Assembly (NCBI RefSeq): GCF_019740355.2
Contig: NZ_CP091819.1
Span: forward strand, 2,480,001 to 2,544,000
DNA length: 64,000 nt
Direction of reading: 5' to 3'
Source: Paracrocinitomix mangrovi
GTDB lineage: Bacteria; Bacteroidota; Bacteroidia; Flavobacteriales_D; Crocinitomicaceae
The notes under the pieces are model-generated. The model saw only the letters and a list, made by a program, of their open reading frames with translations, had not been told where the DNA came from and searched no databases. Shown here one piece after another: positions 26,996-36,567 of this stretch (position 1 is the first letter of the stretch; each line of letters begins with the position of its first letter). A program made the position numbers and the translations under genes.

Positions 26996-27484
26996 TTATG
27001 ACGCGATTATTTCGGATATGATTAACGCCAACTTCTCCAGATATATTTTATCCACCTCTCCAAAATCATTTAGCTTGTCACTATCTATATCCAATACAGC
27101 AACAACCACATTATTTTTAAAAATTGGCACTACGATTTCTGATTTGCTTAAGGCACTACAAGCAATATGTCCGGGAAAAGCCTCCACATCTTCTACAACA
27201 ATAGTTTCCTCTTTCTCCCATGCGGTACCACATACACCTTTGCCAATCCTAATTCGAGTACAGGCAATATCTCCCTGAAAAGGGCCTAACACTAGTTCTT
27301 CCTGATTTTTTACGAAATAAAATCCTACCCAAAAAAAGCCAAAAGTTTGTCTTAAAGCAGCTGCAATATTTGCGCAATTGGCAATAAAATCATCTTCGGG
27401 CTCAATTAATGATTTAATTTGAGGTAGTAATGATTCGTAAACTTCTTGTCTACTGCCTGATGTGATTTTTAATTCTTCTGCCAT
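26996..27484 (-). CDS. Free methionine-R-sulfoxide reductase (GAF-domain fRMsr)
   Basis: 162 aa single GAF domain. The three active-site cysteines of fRMsr are all present: Cys75 (GDIACTRI), Cys85 (GKGVCGTAW) and Cys109 (GHIACSAL). The enzyme reduces free methionine-R-sulfoxide, with thioredoxin regenerating it, so it belongs to the oxidative-stress set. Cytosolic. First gene of a three-gene unit with the Ig-like lipoprotein and FkbM methyltransferase. Confidence 0.93.
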   Translation of the reverse strand: MAEELKITSGSRQEVYESLLPQIKSLIEPEDDFIANCANIAAALRQTFGFFWVGFYFVKNQEELVLGPFQGDIACTRIRIGKGVCGTAWEKEETIVVEDVEAFPGHIACSALSKSEIVVPIFKNNVVVAVLDIDSDKLNDFGEVDKIYLEKLALIISEIIAS

Positions 27485-27589
27485 AGGATTGTAAGAGGGG
27501 CAAAATTACGGTTTTAAATAAAAGATCAGTTTAGATTTAACTTGATTGTTAATTCCTGTTCACCATTTCTGGAAATTTCTGCTTTTTAT

Positions 27590-27780
27590 CTGCATCTACT
27601 TTTTTCCCTTAGATGAAAAAAGTAGCAAAAAAATCATTGTGGCGGCGGCTGCTAATTTGCTATTTTCCAATTCCTCAAAAGCTAAAGCCTTAATATTGCA
27701 CTAAGGTGCAATCGGTCGGCTTTTGACGCTTTTTGCGGATGCAAAATCACTCAATCTTAGCAGATGCCGGTTTTAAAAAA
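27590..27780. other. Structured extragenic element in a ~300-nt gene-free gap
   Basis: The 302-nt gap 27485-27786 has no credible gene. Inside it are a perfect 11-bp hairpin CTACTTTTTTC (27596-27606) / GAAAAAAGTAG (27615-27625), a perfect 7-bp hairpin ATTGCAC / GTGCAAT (27695-27712), and loosely complementary outer parts (GGCTGCTAATTTGC near 27646 and GCAAAATC...TTAGCAG near 27740). It has locally higher GC than its surroundings. It looks like a dispersed intergenic repeat or structured RNA; copy number cannot be judged from this window. Confidence 0.55.
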
Positions 27781-27786
27781 ATCTCA

Positions 27787-28911
27787 TTAGACAAAAAGAT
27801 CGGCTGAGATTTGATCTGCTAACAACATTCCTTCTTCTGTGAGGTATACAAAGCCATCCTCAATCTTTATATGTCCTTCATTTTGATGATGCAACAAGGT
27901 ATTATTAAAATCATCTAAACTCAGAAACATGGCCAATTGTTTTACCTCATTTAAATTCAATCCCCATTTTGTTCTGAGTCTTGTGAGTATGTAGTCGTTG
28001 AATTTGTCTTTTTCAGTTAATTCTTCAATGGTGTGTACGTTTTCGCCAGCTATTATTTTCTTGATGTATTGGGGATTATTGGCAATATTCCAACCTCTGT
28101 TTTTACCATCAAATGAATGTGCAGATGGACCTATTCCAAGATACTTTTTCCCTAACCAATAGGCACTATTGTGTTTTGAAATGTATCCCTCTTTGGCAAA
28201 ATTCGAGATTTCGTAATGTTCGTAATCGTACTTTTTGAAAACTTCGCGCATTTTTTTAAACTGCTGCACAGTTTCAACATCCTCTGGCACTGTTATTTGT
28301 CCGTTTTTAAATCGTTTTCCAAACACCGTGTTTGGTTCAATTGTCAAGCAATAAGAAGACACATGCGGCACATTTAAATCCACTAACTTTTGCAATTGCT
28401 TTTCCCAATATTCAATAGTTTGATTGGGAATTCCATAAATCAAATCAACCGTTATATTATCAAAACCTAAATTTTGTGCTGTCAAAACGCATTCAGTAGC
28501 TTGAAAAGAAGAATGCGCACGATTCATCATTTGTAATACTTCATCATCAAATGACTGAATTCCAATGCTCAATCTATTAAACCCAATTTCTTTTAGCTCA
28601 GATAACTTCGCTTCAGAAAGATCATCCGGGTTTGTTTCTATTGTAATTTCTGTATTCGCAGCTACTTCAAAATTGGAATAGATAGTATCCAGGATTCGCT
28701 TTAGCTCTTCTTTATTTAAAATACTTGGAGTTCCGCCGCCGAAATAAATTGTTTCAACCGTTTCATTTTGCAGATAAGATTTACGTTTTTCGAGTTCTAT
28801 AACAATGGCATCAATCATTTCTGACTGACCCTTTGTATTGGTTGAAAAATGAAAATCGCAGTAGTGACACTTTACCTTACAATAAGGAATGTGCACATAA
28901 ATTCCGGACAT
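27787..28911 (-). CDS. hemW: Radical SAM heme chaperone HemW (coproporphyrinogen oxidase-like)
   Basis: 374 aa. The [4Fe-4S] radical-SAM motif CKVKCHYC (Cys11, Cys15, Cys18) sits at the very N-terminus after GIYVHIPY, as in HemW. YFGGGTPS, ETNPDD, SIGIQSF and DLIYGIPNQT are the conserved core motifs; a winged HemN C-terminal domain follows. HemW binds heme and delivers it to apoproteins; true HemN-type coproporphyrinogen dehydrogenase is less likely given the N-terminus. Starts 5 nt after the peptide-binding protein gene. Confidence 0.92.
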   Translation of the reverse strand: MSGIYVHIPYCKVKCHYCDFHFSTNTKGQSEMIDAIVIELEKRKSYLQNETVETIYFGGGTPSILNKEELKRILDTIYSNFEVAANTEITIETNPDDLSEAKLSELKEIGFNRLSIGIQSFDDEVLQMMNRAHSSFQATECVLTAQNLGFDNITVDLIYGIPNQTIEYWEKQLQKLVDLNVPHVSSYCLTIEPNTVFGKRFKNGQITVPEDVETVQQFKKMREVFKKYDYEHYEISNFAKEGYISKHNSAYWLGKKYLGIGPSAHSFDGKNRGWNIANNPQYIKKIIAGENVHTIEELTEKDKFNDYILTRLRTKWGLNLNEVKQLAMFLSLDDFNNTLLHHQNEGHIKIEDGFVYLTEEGMLLADQISADLFV

Positions 28912-28916
28912 CTTAA

Positions 28917-30662
28917 CTATGCTCCTTCTTCAGCTTCAGCCTTTTCTTTGTCTTTAGCCTCTCTTTTCTTGAAATACACTGAACGAAGATCAAGATATCT
29001 CATTCCATTAGTGTGTAAATCACGAACATCAGATTGTAGCAACATCAAATCCTCACCATACCATAAGATAATGAATGGAGGATCTTCCATTAAGATTTTT
29101 TCAGCTTCAGCAAATGCTTTTAAAGACTCTTCTTTATTGGCAGTTTTACTTCCTCTTTCATAAGCCTCATCAAAAGCCGGATTCATATATCTTGCACTGT
29201 TCAAGTATGAAGGCTCATCCATGCTTTCAGGAACAATTCCACCATAGGCATTAATCAAGAACGTTTCAGGATTTGGATAATCACCAAACCAGGTAGATCT
29301 GAAGATATCAGCACTTCCCATTGCTTGATTTTCAATTAACTTATTGAACTCAACACCTTCAATTTCAATATTGATGTTTAATGCTGATTTCAATTGATTT
29401 TGAATTTCAGATGCAATCAAATAATGATCATTACCTACTCTAAATTGGAAAGATAAAGTCGGGAAATTTTTTCCATTTGGATAACCAGCTTCAGCTAATA
29501 GTTTTTTAGCTTCTTCAGGATTATAAACGTATGACAAATCTTCAATTCCTTCAAAATCGTAATCTGTAAAGATCTTAGGAAGTGGAGGAGTGATTCCGAA
29601 TTTACCAATTTCATAAGCCTGATTTTTCATGATTTTCTCCACCAATTTTTTACGGTTAATTGCCATGTTTAAAGCCTGTCTTACTTTTTTGTTTTTCAAT
29701 ACAGGAGTATTCATGTTAAACTCAAGATAAGTAGTAGACAATTGTGGTTCAGAAATCAACATGTATTTTGGAGGATCACTCTCAAAATCACCAATTCTTT
29801 CTTCTAAAACTTCAGATACACTGGTAATTGGAACTCCAGGAATGTAAGATAATTTTCCTTCCCAGAATAGATCCATGTGATCTTCAGAATGCTCATAGTA
29901 TTTATACTGAACAGAATCCAAATAAGGTAATTTGTTTCCATCCTTATCACTGATGTAGAAATTGTCATTTCTTACCAATTTTACCAACTCAGAATTTGAA
30001 CTTTTATCATATTTAAATGGCCCTGTACCCACTGGATGAAACTCTGATAATTCAAGAGATTCATGAGGAACAATTCCAGCAAAAGTTGTAGCTAATTTTT
30101 GCAAGAAAACCGAACTAGGTTCAACTAATTCAATATTAACTTTTTGACCATCTACTTTTATCCCAGAAATTTCCTGAGCTGATTGGTTGTAAAATTCTTC
30201 ACCACCAACCACTGTATTTTTAAAATTAAGGTAAGCTCTGTTTTCAGGATCTTTCGTGTAGATATTTTTAAAAGTACCAACAACATCATCCGTAACTAAT
30301 TTTCTTCCTTTTCCATCAGGGAAACAAGCATCATCATGAAAATAAACATCATCTCTAATAGTAAAAGTGTAAGTTTTACCATCTTCAGATACTGACCATT
30401 CAGACGCAATAGCCGGTTCAATTTCTAAAGTTTTAGGATTGTATTTAACCAAACCTTCAATTACCTGCTCATAAATTTGAGCAGTTTCCAATTTTTGAAT
30501 TTCTACCGGACGAACGCTTTGATAGTAGCTGCCCATAGGCATACTAAATGTTCCTCCATAGATAGAATTTTCGTTAGTTTGGTCTCCTTCGTCAGACGAT
30601 CCTCCGCAAGAAAATGCAAATGCTGCGAGTCCTGCTAATAAGATATGATTCAGTTTGTTCAT
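28917..30662 (-). CDS. ABC transporter substrate-binding lipoprotein, family 5 (oligopeptide/dipeptide)
   Basis: 581 aa. Lipoprotein signal (AGLAAFAFSC, Cys19). The solute-binding family 5 core follows, with YNPKTLEIEPAIASEW, the WLxD-like region AIASEWSVSEDGKTYTF split as AIASEWSVSED and GKTYTFTIRDDV, VRQALNMAINRK and a C-terminal lobe. It captures peptides or related ligands for an ABC importer; no permease genes are adjacent, so partners lie elsewhere. A candidate promoter with TATATTTG lies about 47 nt upstream. Confidence 0.92.
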   Translation of the reverse strand: MNKLNHILLAGLAAFAFSCGGSSDEGDQTNENSIYGGTFSMPMGSYYQSVRPVEIQKLETAQIYEQVIEGLVKYNPKTLEIEPAIASEWSVSEDGKTYTFTIRDDVYFHDDACFPDGKGRKLVTDDVVGTFKNIYTKDPENRAYLNFKNTVVGGEEFYNQSAQEISGIKVDGQKVNIELVEPSSVFLQKLATTFAGIVPHESLELSEFHPVGTGPFKYDKSSNSELVKLVRNDNFYISDKDGNKLPYLDSVQYKYYEHSEDHMDLFWEGKLSYIPGVPITSVSEVLEERIGDFESDPPKYMLISEPQLSTTYLEFNMNTPVLKNKKVRQALNMAINRKKLVEKIMKNQAYEIGKFGITPPLPKIFTDYDFEGIEDLSYVYNPEEAKKLLAEAGYPNGKNFPTLSFQFRVGNDHYLIASEIQNQLKSALNINIEIEGVEFNKLIENQAMGSADIFRSTWFGDYPNPETFLINAYGGIVPESMDEPSYLNSARYMNPAFDEAYERGSKTANKEESLKAFAEAEKILMEDPPFIILWYGEDLMLLQSDVRDLHTNGMRYLDLRSVYFKKREAKDKEKAEAEEGA

Positions 30663-30708
30663 AATCCCTTTTGATAATTTATTGGAAATACAATGATAAA
30701 AGTAATAT

Positions 30709-30716
30709 CAAATATA
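30709..30716 (-). promoter_or_regulatory. Candidate -7 box for the peptide-binding protein gene
   Basis: TATATTTG on the minus strand, exact match to TAnnTTTG, leaving a leader of about 40 nt. I see no good -33 TTG at normal spacing. Confidence 0.4.
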
Positions 30717-30808
30717 AACTAATTTTATTTATCACTATTTCTGAAACTTATACTGAGTGTATTGTAATTAAAAGTTTGCGAGATAAAAAAAAGCTTTAAT
30801 ATTTTGGT

Positions 30809-30816
30809 TATCTTTG
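30809..30816 (+). promoter_or_regulatory. Candidate -7 box for the secreted protein gene
   Basis: TATCTTTG, exact match to TAnnTTTG, 57 nt before the start codon. No TTG at the usual distance upstream. Confidence 0.35.
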
Positions 30817-30872
30817 AGGGAAGTTTTAATATTGCACATTGACTTATAAGTATATACGAGTTTAAACTTACT

Positions 30873-31682
30873 ATGATGTTGAAAAACACTATCTTACTGT
30901 TTGTCCTTATGCTGGGAGCCTCTTACAACTCCTTTGCAGATTTGTCAATTGAAGGGCATTACCAGGGCAAGAATTTATATGTTCAGAACCCTGAAGATGA
31001 GGATGGGTTTGGTTTTTGTGTTGTAAAAGCAACAGTTAATGGAGACCCAATCTCAGACGGGATTCAATCTTCTGCTTTTGAAATTAATTTTGCGGAATTT
31101 AGCGTAAACATTGGTGATCCTGTGTTTATCGTTCTAGAGCATGGAATTGGTTGCAAACCAAAAATTTTAAATCCTGAAGTATTATTGCCAAAAAGTACTT
31201 ACGTAATTGGAGACATTACTTGTACACCTGATGGTTCTCTTACTTGGACAACTACAGGTGAATCTGGAAAACTTCCTTTCGTTATTGAGCAATACAGATG
31301 GAACAAATGGGTTGCAGTTGGTGAAGTTGATGGAATTGGATCTTCTGGAGAGAATAGCTACAAATTTCAAGTTACTCCTCACTCAGGTGAAAACAAAGTG
31401 AGAGTGGTTCAAACAGACCACACAGGTAAAAAGAAACCTTCTAAAGCAGTTACTTTCTCTAATCCTAATATTAAGGAACCGGATCTAAATCCGAAAAAAG
31501 TGAAAGACGAAATTAAATTTACTGCCGGAGGAACCCCTGTTGAAACTAAGTATGAAATTTATGATGCTTACGGAAATATCGTTAAGAAAGGGGTGGGATC
31601 ATCCGTAAATTGTGAAAACCTCAAAAAAGGAGCTTACTATATTAATTACGATAATAAGAACGAGAAGTTCATCAAAACATAG
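30873..31682 (+). CDS. Secreted protein with T9SS-like C-terminal tail, unknown function
   Basis: 269 aa; signal peptide about 1-22 (LFVLMLGASYNSFA). I do not recognise the body, which is beta-rich and probably has two domains, with cysteines at FGFCVV, GIGCKP and ITCTPD. The last ~55 residues (YEIYDAYGNIVKKGVG ... KKGAYYINYDNK) follow the pattern of a type A sorting domain, suggesting surface delivery by the type IX system. Codon 2 (ATG) is an alternative start. A strong terminator follows. Confidence 0.75.
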   Translation: MMLKNTILLFVLMLGASYNSFADLSIEGHYQGKNLYVQNPEDEDGFGFCVVKATVNGDPISDGIQSSAFEINFAEFSVNIGDPVFIVLEHGIGCKPKILNPEVLLPKSTYVIGDITCTPDGSLTWTTTGESGKLPFVIEQYRWNKWVAVGEVDGIGSSGENSYKFQVTPHSGENKVRVVQTDHTGKKKPSKAVTFSNPNIKEPDLNPKKVKDEIKFTAGGTPVETKYEIYDAYGNIVKKGVGSSVNCENLKKGAYYINYDNKNEKFIKT

Positions 31683-31703
31683 GGTTTTAAAAAGTTTTGT
31701 AAG

Positions 31704-31734
31704 CCCGATTAGCTTTTGCTAATCGGGTTTTTTT
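31704..31734 (+). terminator. Rho-independent terminator
   Basis: 10-bp perfect stem CCCGATTAGC (31704-31713) / GCTAATCGGG (31718-31727), loop TTTT, then seven Ts. Ends the secreted-protein transcript. Confidence 0.93.
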
Positions 31735-31759
31735 ATGCCCAAACTTTTATCTTTACAAT

Positions 31760-32158
31760 ATGAAACTAGAACACATTGGAATTGCAGTTAAAGACCTGGA
31801 GTCTGCCAATCAACTTTTTGAAACCTTGTTTAATAAACCTCATTATAAAATTGAAGAGGTAGCTTCAGAAGGAGTTAAAACCTCTTTTTTTCAAGTTGGT
31901 GAATCTAAAATTGAATTATTAGAAGCCACCAATGAAGAAAGCGCCATCTATAAGTTTATTGAAAAAAAAGGAGAAGGGATACATCACCTGGCATTTGAAG
32001 TAGCAGATATAGATGCAGAAATAAAAAGACTTTCAGAAGCGGGATATCAATTAATTCATCAAACTCCCAAAGATGGGGCGGACAACAAAAGAATTGCTTT
32101 TTTACATCCTAAATCTACAAATGGAGTGTTGGTAGAATTGTGTCAGGAAAAATCCTAA
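31760..32158 (+). CDS. mce: Methylmalonyl-CoA epimerase (VOC fold)
   Basis: 132 aa glyoxalase/VOC-fold metalloenzyme that interconverts (R)- and (S)-methylmalonyl-CoA between propionate and succinyl-CoA. Starts MKLEHIGIAVKDLE with metal ligand His5; the second half has GIHHLAFEV and the terminal metal-binding Glu in VLVELCQ. Typical length. No mutase gene is adjacent. Its stop overlaps the convergent histidine kinase stop by 4 nt. Confidence 0.9.
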   Translation: MKLEHIGIAVKDLESANQLFETLFNKPHYKIEEVASEGVKTSFFQVGESKIELLEATNEESAIYKFIEKKGEGIHHLAFEVADIDAEIKRLSEAGYQLIHQTPKDGADNKRIAFLHPKSTNGVLVELCQEKS

Positions 32159-33750
32159 ACGGGTAATTGAATCCTAAAGGTTGTTCCTTTACCAACTTCA
32201 GAATTTAAAACGAAGACTTTGCCATTGTGAAACTCTTCAATAATTCTTTTGACCAAAGATAACCCAAGTCCCCAACCGCGTTTTTTGGTTGTATAACCCG
32301 GTCTAAACACTGATTTAATTTTATTGGCCGGAATTCCCTTTCCGTCGTCTTCAATATCTATAAAGACATCATCCTCTTGCTGGCTAACAGTAACTTTAAT
32401 ATTTCCATTAGATTCCATTGAATCAACAGCATTCTTGACAATATTCTCAACTGCCCATTCCAATAATGCTTCATTTAATCGAACCATTATCTTGTCCGTC
32501 TGAGCAACGAACTGTAAATCCACCTTGGATGAAATTCTGTTCTTTAAATAGGATATAGCATGATCTACTACCTCAACAATATTTTGCTCTTCTAAGGCAG
32601 CTTGCGAACCAATCTTAGAAAAACGATTGGTTACCATATTCAATCTATCAATATCCTTATTGATTTCTTTAGTTATAGACTCATCAGTTCCTTTTGCTTC
32701 TAACAATTGGTTCCACGCCATTAATGAAGAAATTGGTGTTCCTAATTGATGTGCTGTCTCCTTTGCCATTCCGGCCCAAACCTGATCCTGCTCAGCCTTT
32801 CTGAAAGTTGAAAACGCCAAATACGCAATCAACACAAACAATCCAATTATGAAGAACTGAACAATTGGAAAAAACTTCATTTGCGTAATTTCCTCTGAAT
32901 GCTCATAATAAATTACTCCTGACCTATCTCCACTTAACTCTACAACAATAGAATCCCCAGTACTTCTCAACTGTTGTATCAATGACGCTGCATTAGTTGA
33001 ATCATAATCTTCTCTATTTGTAGCAATGACATCTCCTGTAACAACATCAACAAATAATACAGGTACTAAATATTCATTGGTAACCAATTCATCACTAAAA
33101 GCATCAATTAATGAATCCCTGCTATATTCAAGCGCAGTGAGCTTTTGAGTTTTATAAAAGATAGAATCAAAATAAAAAACCATCTGCTTATCACCATAGT
33201 CTAAATCAATTTCCAAAGGTGGATGATCTTTACGCCAAAACTCCTTGTAACTATTTAAACTATCCTTTTTTGCTTTGCGTTTAAGTGAATCCTGAAAAGA
33301 CTTTTTTTCATTAGAGTATGAAGTGCGCAGCATCCTATTGATACTAGTATCTAAGGCAGATAGGTTATAACTTGAAATCACCTCCTCTTTGTTGTCTGTA
33401 ATTATTATTGGAATATCATTGTTCCCTTTGATAATTTCTACGACAAATGAATAATCCTCAAGTGGTTTGTTAACTTCTTGAATTGCCAATGACCACATTT
33501 CAACTTTCTGTCTGTCACGTTCTTTTAAAGATTCTAATGCATCACTTAATTCATCAAATGCATTGTTGGTTAAACTCACCAACTCAGATTTTCTCTTTAC
33601 AGCATCTGCCCATTGTTCAATTCTATCAACTTCTCTTTGCTGAACTTTATCTACTATCCGAAAAGAAAACCACAAGGATACAGCCACCAATAGAATAGCT
33701 ACTCCCAGCAATGCAATTTTCCAACGTTGTTTTTTATGATAAAGATTCAT
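32155..33750 (-). CDS. Membrane sensor histidine kinase, no adjacent response regulator
   Basis: 531 aa. TM1 about 12-30, a ~260-residue extracytoplasmic region with a helical first part, TM2 about 294-314, then a kinase core: H-box MAKETAHQLGTPISS with phospho-acceptor His334, and an ATPase domain with ENIVKNAVDSM (N-box), DDGKGIP (G1) and GWGLGLSLVKRI (G2). The ETAHQLGTP variant is common in Bacteroidota. No HAMP domain is obvious. No regulator gene lies nearby, so it is an orphan kinase. Confidence 0.93.
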   Translation of the reverse strand: MNLYHKKQRWKIALLGVAILLVAVSLWFSFRIVDKVQQREVDRIEQWADAVKRKSELVSLTNNAFDELSDALESLKERDRQKVEMWSLAIQEVNKPLEDYSFVVEIIKGNNDIPIIITDNKEEVISSYNLSALDTSINRMLRTSYSNEKKSFQDSLKRKAKKDSLNSYKEFWRKDHPPLEIDLDYGDKQMVFYFDSIFYKTQKLTALEYSRDSLIDAFSDELVTNEYLVPVLFVDVVTGDVIATNREDYDSTNAASLIQQLRSTGDSIVVELSGDRSGVIYYEHSEEITQMKFFPIVQFFIIGLFVLIAYLAFSTFRKAEQDQVWAGMAKETAHQLGTPISSLMAWNQLLEAKGTDESITKEINKDIDRLNMVTNRFSKIGSQAALEEQNIVEVVDHAISYLKNRISSKVDLQFVAQTDKIMVRLNEALLEWAVENIVKNAVDSMESNGNIKVTVSQQEDDVFIDIEDDGKGIPANKIKSVFRPGYTTKKRGWGLGLSLVKRIIEEFHNGKVFVLNSEVGKGTTFRIQLPV

Positions 33751-33794
33751 AGTATCAGAAACTCACCTGTTAACGTAACAAGTATAGAATTATT

Positions 33795-36485
33795 CTAATT
33801 CATATCATAGATGATTTCTTCTTGTTTTTGTGTTGTATCAGCTTTAAAATACTTCAACAACGTTTTATTGAAATCATTTGTTTTGTCTTTTCGCTTTATT
33901 TTACCGGGTATTGAATCTTGAGACTGTTCATCTTCTTCATCATACATGATAAATTTAATTTCCTCTTTGTTGTCTTCCTCAATTTTCTGAACCGTACTAT
34001 CCTTTTTAAAGAAACCTAATTCTGTTTTTAAGATAGACTTAACATTTTGCTTTTCCTCCGCAATACTCTCCTTGATTTGTTTCCTTCTTTCTGTTCCATC
34101 CAGTGCAAAAGTTGGATCAAATAAATCACCACTCATATTTAAGTAAATCACTAAACCTAATCCATCATCTTCAATTATACCAAATTCGTTCTCTGTTACC
34201 TGCTCCTTTAACTCTCTGAAACGGAAACTAAAATGATAATCTATCATGTTGTCAAAACTGTGCCAACCAAACAAATCAACATCCAGGGCATTTGATCCAA
34301 TGGTCATTTTAGGTATTATCAACTTACGATCTTTGATGGTAATTTCATTCTCAATTGTTGCAAACTTTAAATGAAGCAACTTATCTTCAAAAGCATCTAT
34401 ATGTTTGTTGAGCATGAGTTTTAAACCTTTATTTGATCTCATGTAATCCGTAATCATTTTCATGGTTTCAAGCTCATTTAACTCACCATTTTTGATTTTA
34501 AGATTACACTTGGCATACAACTCATCTTCCTTGAGTGAAAAGTATGGATTAAAACTCAGTAAAAAATCTATACTGCCAGATGCCGTTCCACTTATATGTT
34601 GACTTGTGATACTGCTTTGTTTAAAATTATCCCAATCTTTAAACAGTCCTTTTACATCTACATTATTAAAGGTCAGCTTACCGTCAATAATGTTTCCTTT
34701 TTCCATTCTGTTTTTCATTACAAGATTACCGTGTGCTTTACCTCCCTGCAAACCAAAATCAAGATTATTCAATTTTACTTCCCTACTAGCCATTAGCAAG
34801 TTGGTATTAATCGTATTGAATTGATGACCATCCCAATGTAAGTTGGCAACTGATAAATCAACATTGAGGTTCAAATTTGCCGGGAGTTCAAAAATCTTTG
34901 GCCTTTTGTTTTCTTCAGGTTCTGGATTAGCCATGAATTCATTCAAATCAAGATTGTTAGATTCAATGGATGCAATTAGACCCAGGTTACCTGTCCCGTC
35001 AAGGAAAGGCATAAAATTTTTCATTGATCCATTTACCAGAATATCAGATTTAGCGGTTTTAATTTGAAGCTGATTAACACCTGCATCTTTATTATACAAG
35101 ACAATTTCACCACTCATATTTCTGTAAGTAATGTCATCATTAACTCCCTTGTAAAGCACATCTTTTAATATAAAAGAACCATCTGATTTTAGCACATCAA
35201 AGTTTTTTTGATTGTACTGAGGGTCAAAGAATTTTACAACAGCTCTACAATTCAAGCTCAATTGTCCACCCAATTTTTCTACATTCTTAAAATTGAAAAA
35301 TTGGTGGAACTTATCCAATCGTAAATCTCCTTCCATGGCGGTATTCAATGTTGGCTCCTCAAAATCACTTATGGTAGCTCTACCTTTAAAATAACTGTCT
35401 AATAATCTCAGTTGCACATTTTCAAGCTTCATTTCTTCTTTCCTTCCCTCTTGGGCATTTTGATAATGACCTTCAAAGTAAACATCAGTTATAGTTAGCT
35501 TACTTTCAGGTTCAGATATTTTCCCGTTTTTGATATTAAACTCAGCTTCTATGGCCGGCATTTGAATAGCTGATAATGGGCCATGAATTTTAGAATTAAA
35601 GCTTATGATTCCTTCACTTTCATAGGATTTAACCTTTTCCATTTTTTCATCAACCAGGCTATTGGCAAGATCAGCCAACTCAATTTCATTTCCTGATAAT
35701 TCTAAATCAATGGAGGTTGAATCAATAATTCCGGTTAGATGAAAAGGCATTTTTTCAACCAACAAATCACCTTTTTTAAAAGTGTAAGATTTGGCAATTG
35801 TATTTACATCCAACTCAAGATTTAGATTAGATTCTTTATCCGTTATCAAATTAAAGGAATTACTTTTTACCCTTTCAATTTTCATTTCAGTTTCAGCAAT
35901 TACTTTGTATTGATCATCAGAAAAATCACCTTGAAACAGACCTTTATGGATGTCAAGGTCATAAAACTGCCTTGCAGCCAAATTTTTATACCTGAATTTA
36001 AAATTCTCAACTTTTAAAAGCTCGAGCATAAACTCAAATTTGCTTTCTTCCTGGGTCTCCTCGCGGTCCTTTATAATGTTGAAGTTAGCCTGGCCATCTT
36101 TGGCGGTTTTTAAATATAAACAACCATCATATACATTAATTCTTCTTACTTGATAATCTCCTGAGTAGAAGTCCATCAAGTTAAAATTGAAGAACATTTT
36201 TTCAGCATAAAAAAGGGTGTCATCACTTTCAATTTCAGGAAAAGCATCAGCTATGAATACTTTCTTGAATTCTACAGATGCATTTGGAAAGTCATGAAAA
36301 AAAGAGAGCTGAATGTCTTGCACTTCTACATCCGTAGTAAGCCGATCATTCAGCTCATCAATAGCAAATTGCTTGATGTCATCTTCATAAATATGAAGCA
36401 AGACAGTAACAACCGTTGTCAGAAATAAACTGACAAAGAATATCCAAAAGAGGAATTTGCGAAGGATTTTGAGTGCTTTTCTCAC
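33795..36485 (-). CDS. AsmA-like outer-membrane biogenesis protein
   Basis: 896 aa. A single N-terminal membrane anchor (about 9-30) is followed by the AsmA N-terminal pattern (DDIKQFAIDELNDRL, then beta-strands with ASVEFKKVFIAD) and a very long repeating beta-rich region, ending in an AsmA C-terminal-like part and a charged tail. AsmA-family proteins are periplasm-spanning, groove-like proteins implicated in phospholipid traffic to the outer membrane. Single gene, 44 nt from the histidine kinase upstream end. Confidence 0.85.
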   Translation of the reverse strand: MRKALKILRKFLFWIFFVSLFLTTVVTVLLHIYEDDIKQFAIDELNDRLTTDVEVQDIQLSFFHDFPNASVEFKKVFIADAFPEIESDDTLFYAEKMFFNFNLMDFYSGDYQVRRINVYDGCLYLKTAKDGQANFNIIKDREETQEESKFEFMLELLKVENFKFRYKNLAARQFYDLDIHKGLFQGDFSDDQYKVIAETEMKIERVKSNSFNLITDKESNLNLELDVNTIAKSYTFKKGDLLVEKMPFHLTGIIDSTSIDLELSGNEIELADLANSLVDEKMEKVKSYESEGIISFNSKIHGPLSAIQMPAIEAEFNIKNGKISEPESKLTITDVYFEGHYQNAQEGRKEEMKLENVQLRLLDSYFKGRATISDFEEPTLNTAMEGDLRLDKFHQFFNFKNVEKLGGQLSLNCRAVVKFFDPQYNQKNFDVLKSDGSFILKDVLYKGVNDDITYRNMSGEIVLYNKDAGVNQLQIKTAKSDILVNGSMKNFMPFLDGTGNLGLIASIESNNLDLNEFMANPEPEENKRPKIFELPANLNLNVDLSVANLHWDGHQFNTINTNLLMASREVKLNNLDFGLQGGKAHGNLVMKNRMEKGNIIDGKLTFNNVDVKGLFKDWDNFKQSSITSQHISGTASGSIDFLLSFNPYFSLKEDELYAKCNLKIKNGELNELETMKMITDYMRSNKGLKLMLNKHIDAFEDKLLHLKFATIENEITIKDRKLIIPKMTIGSNALDVDLFGWHSFDNMIDYHFSFRFRELKEQVTENEFGIIEDDGLGLVIYLNMSGDLFDPTFALDGTERRKQIKESIAEEKQNVKSILKTELGFFKKDSTVQKIEEDNKEEIKFIMYDEEDEQSQDSIPGKIKRKDKTNDFNKTLLKYFKADTTQKQEEIIYDMN

Positions 36486-36520
36486 AAACTATGAAGTTAT
36501 GTGAATATATCGCACCTTTT

Positions 36521-36536
36521 CTCTGTAGTTACAGAG
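36521..36536. other. Small perfect inverted repeat between two lipo/AsmA genes
   Basis: CTCTGTA (36521-36527), GT, TACAGAG (36530-36536). It lies in the 82-nt gap between a lipoprotein gene and the AsmA-like gene (both minus strand). No T-run, so operator or mRNA hairpin rather than terminator. Confidence 0.35.
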
Positions 36537-36567
36537 TTTATCAACCCCAGGCAGTTAGTACAGAAAC

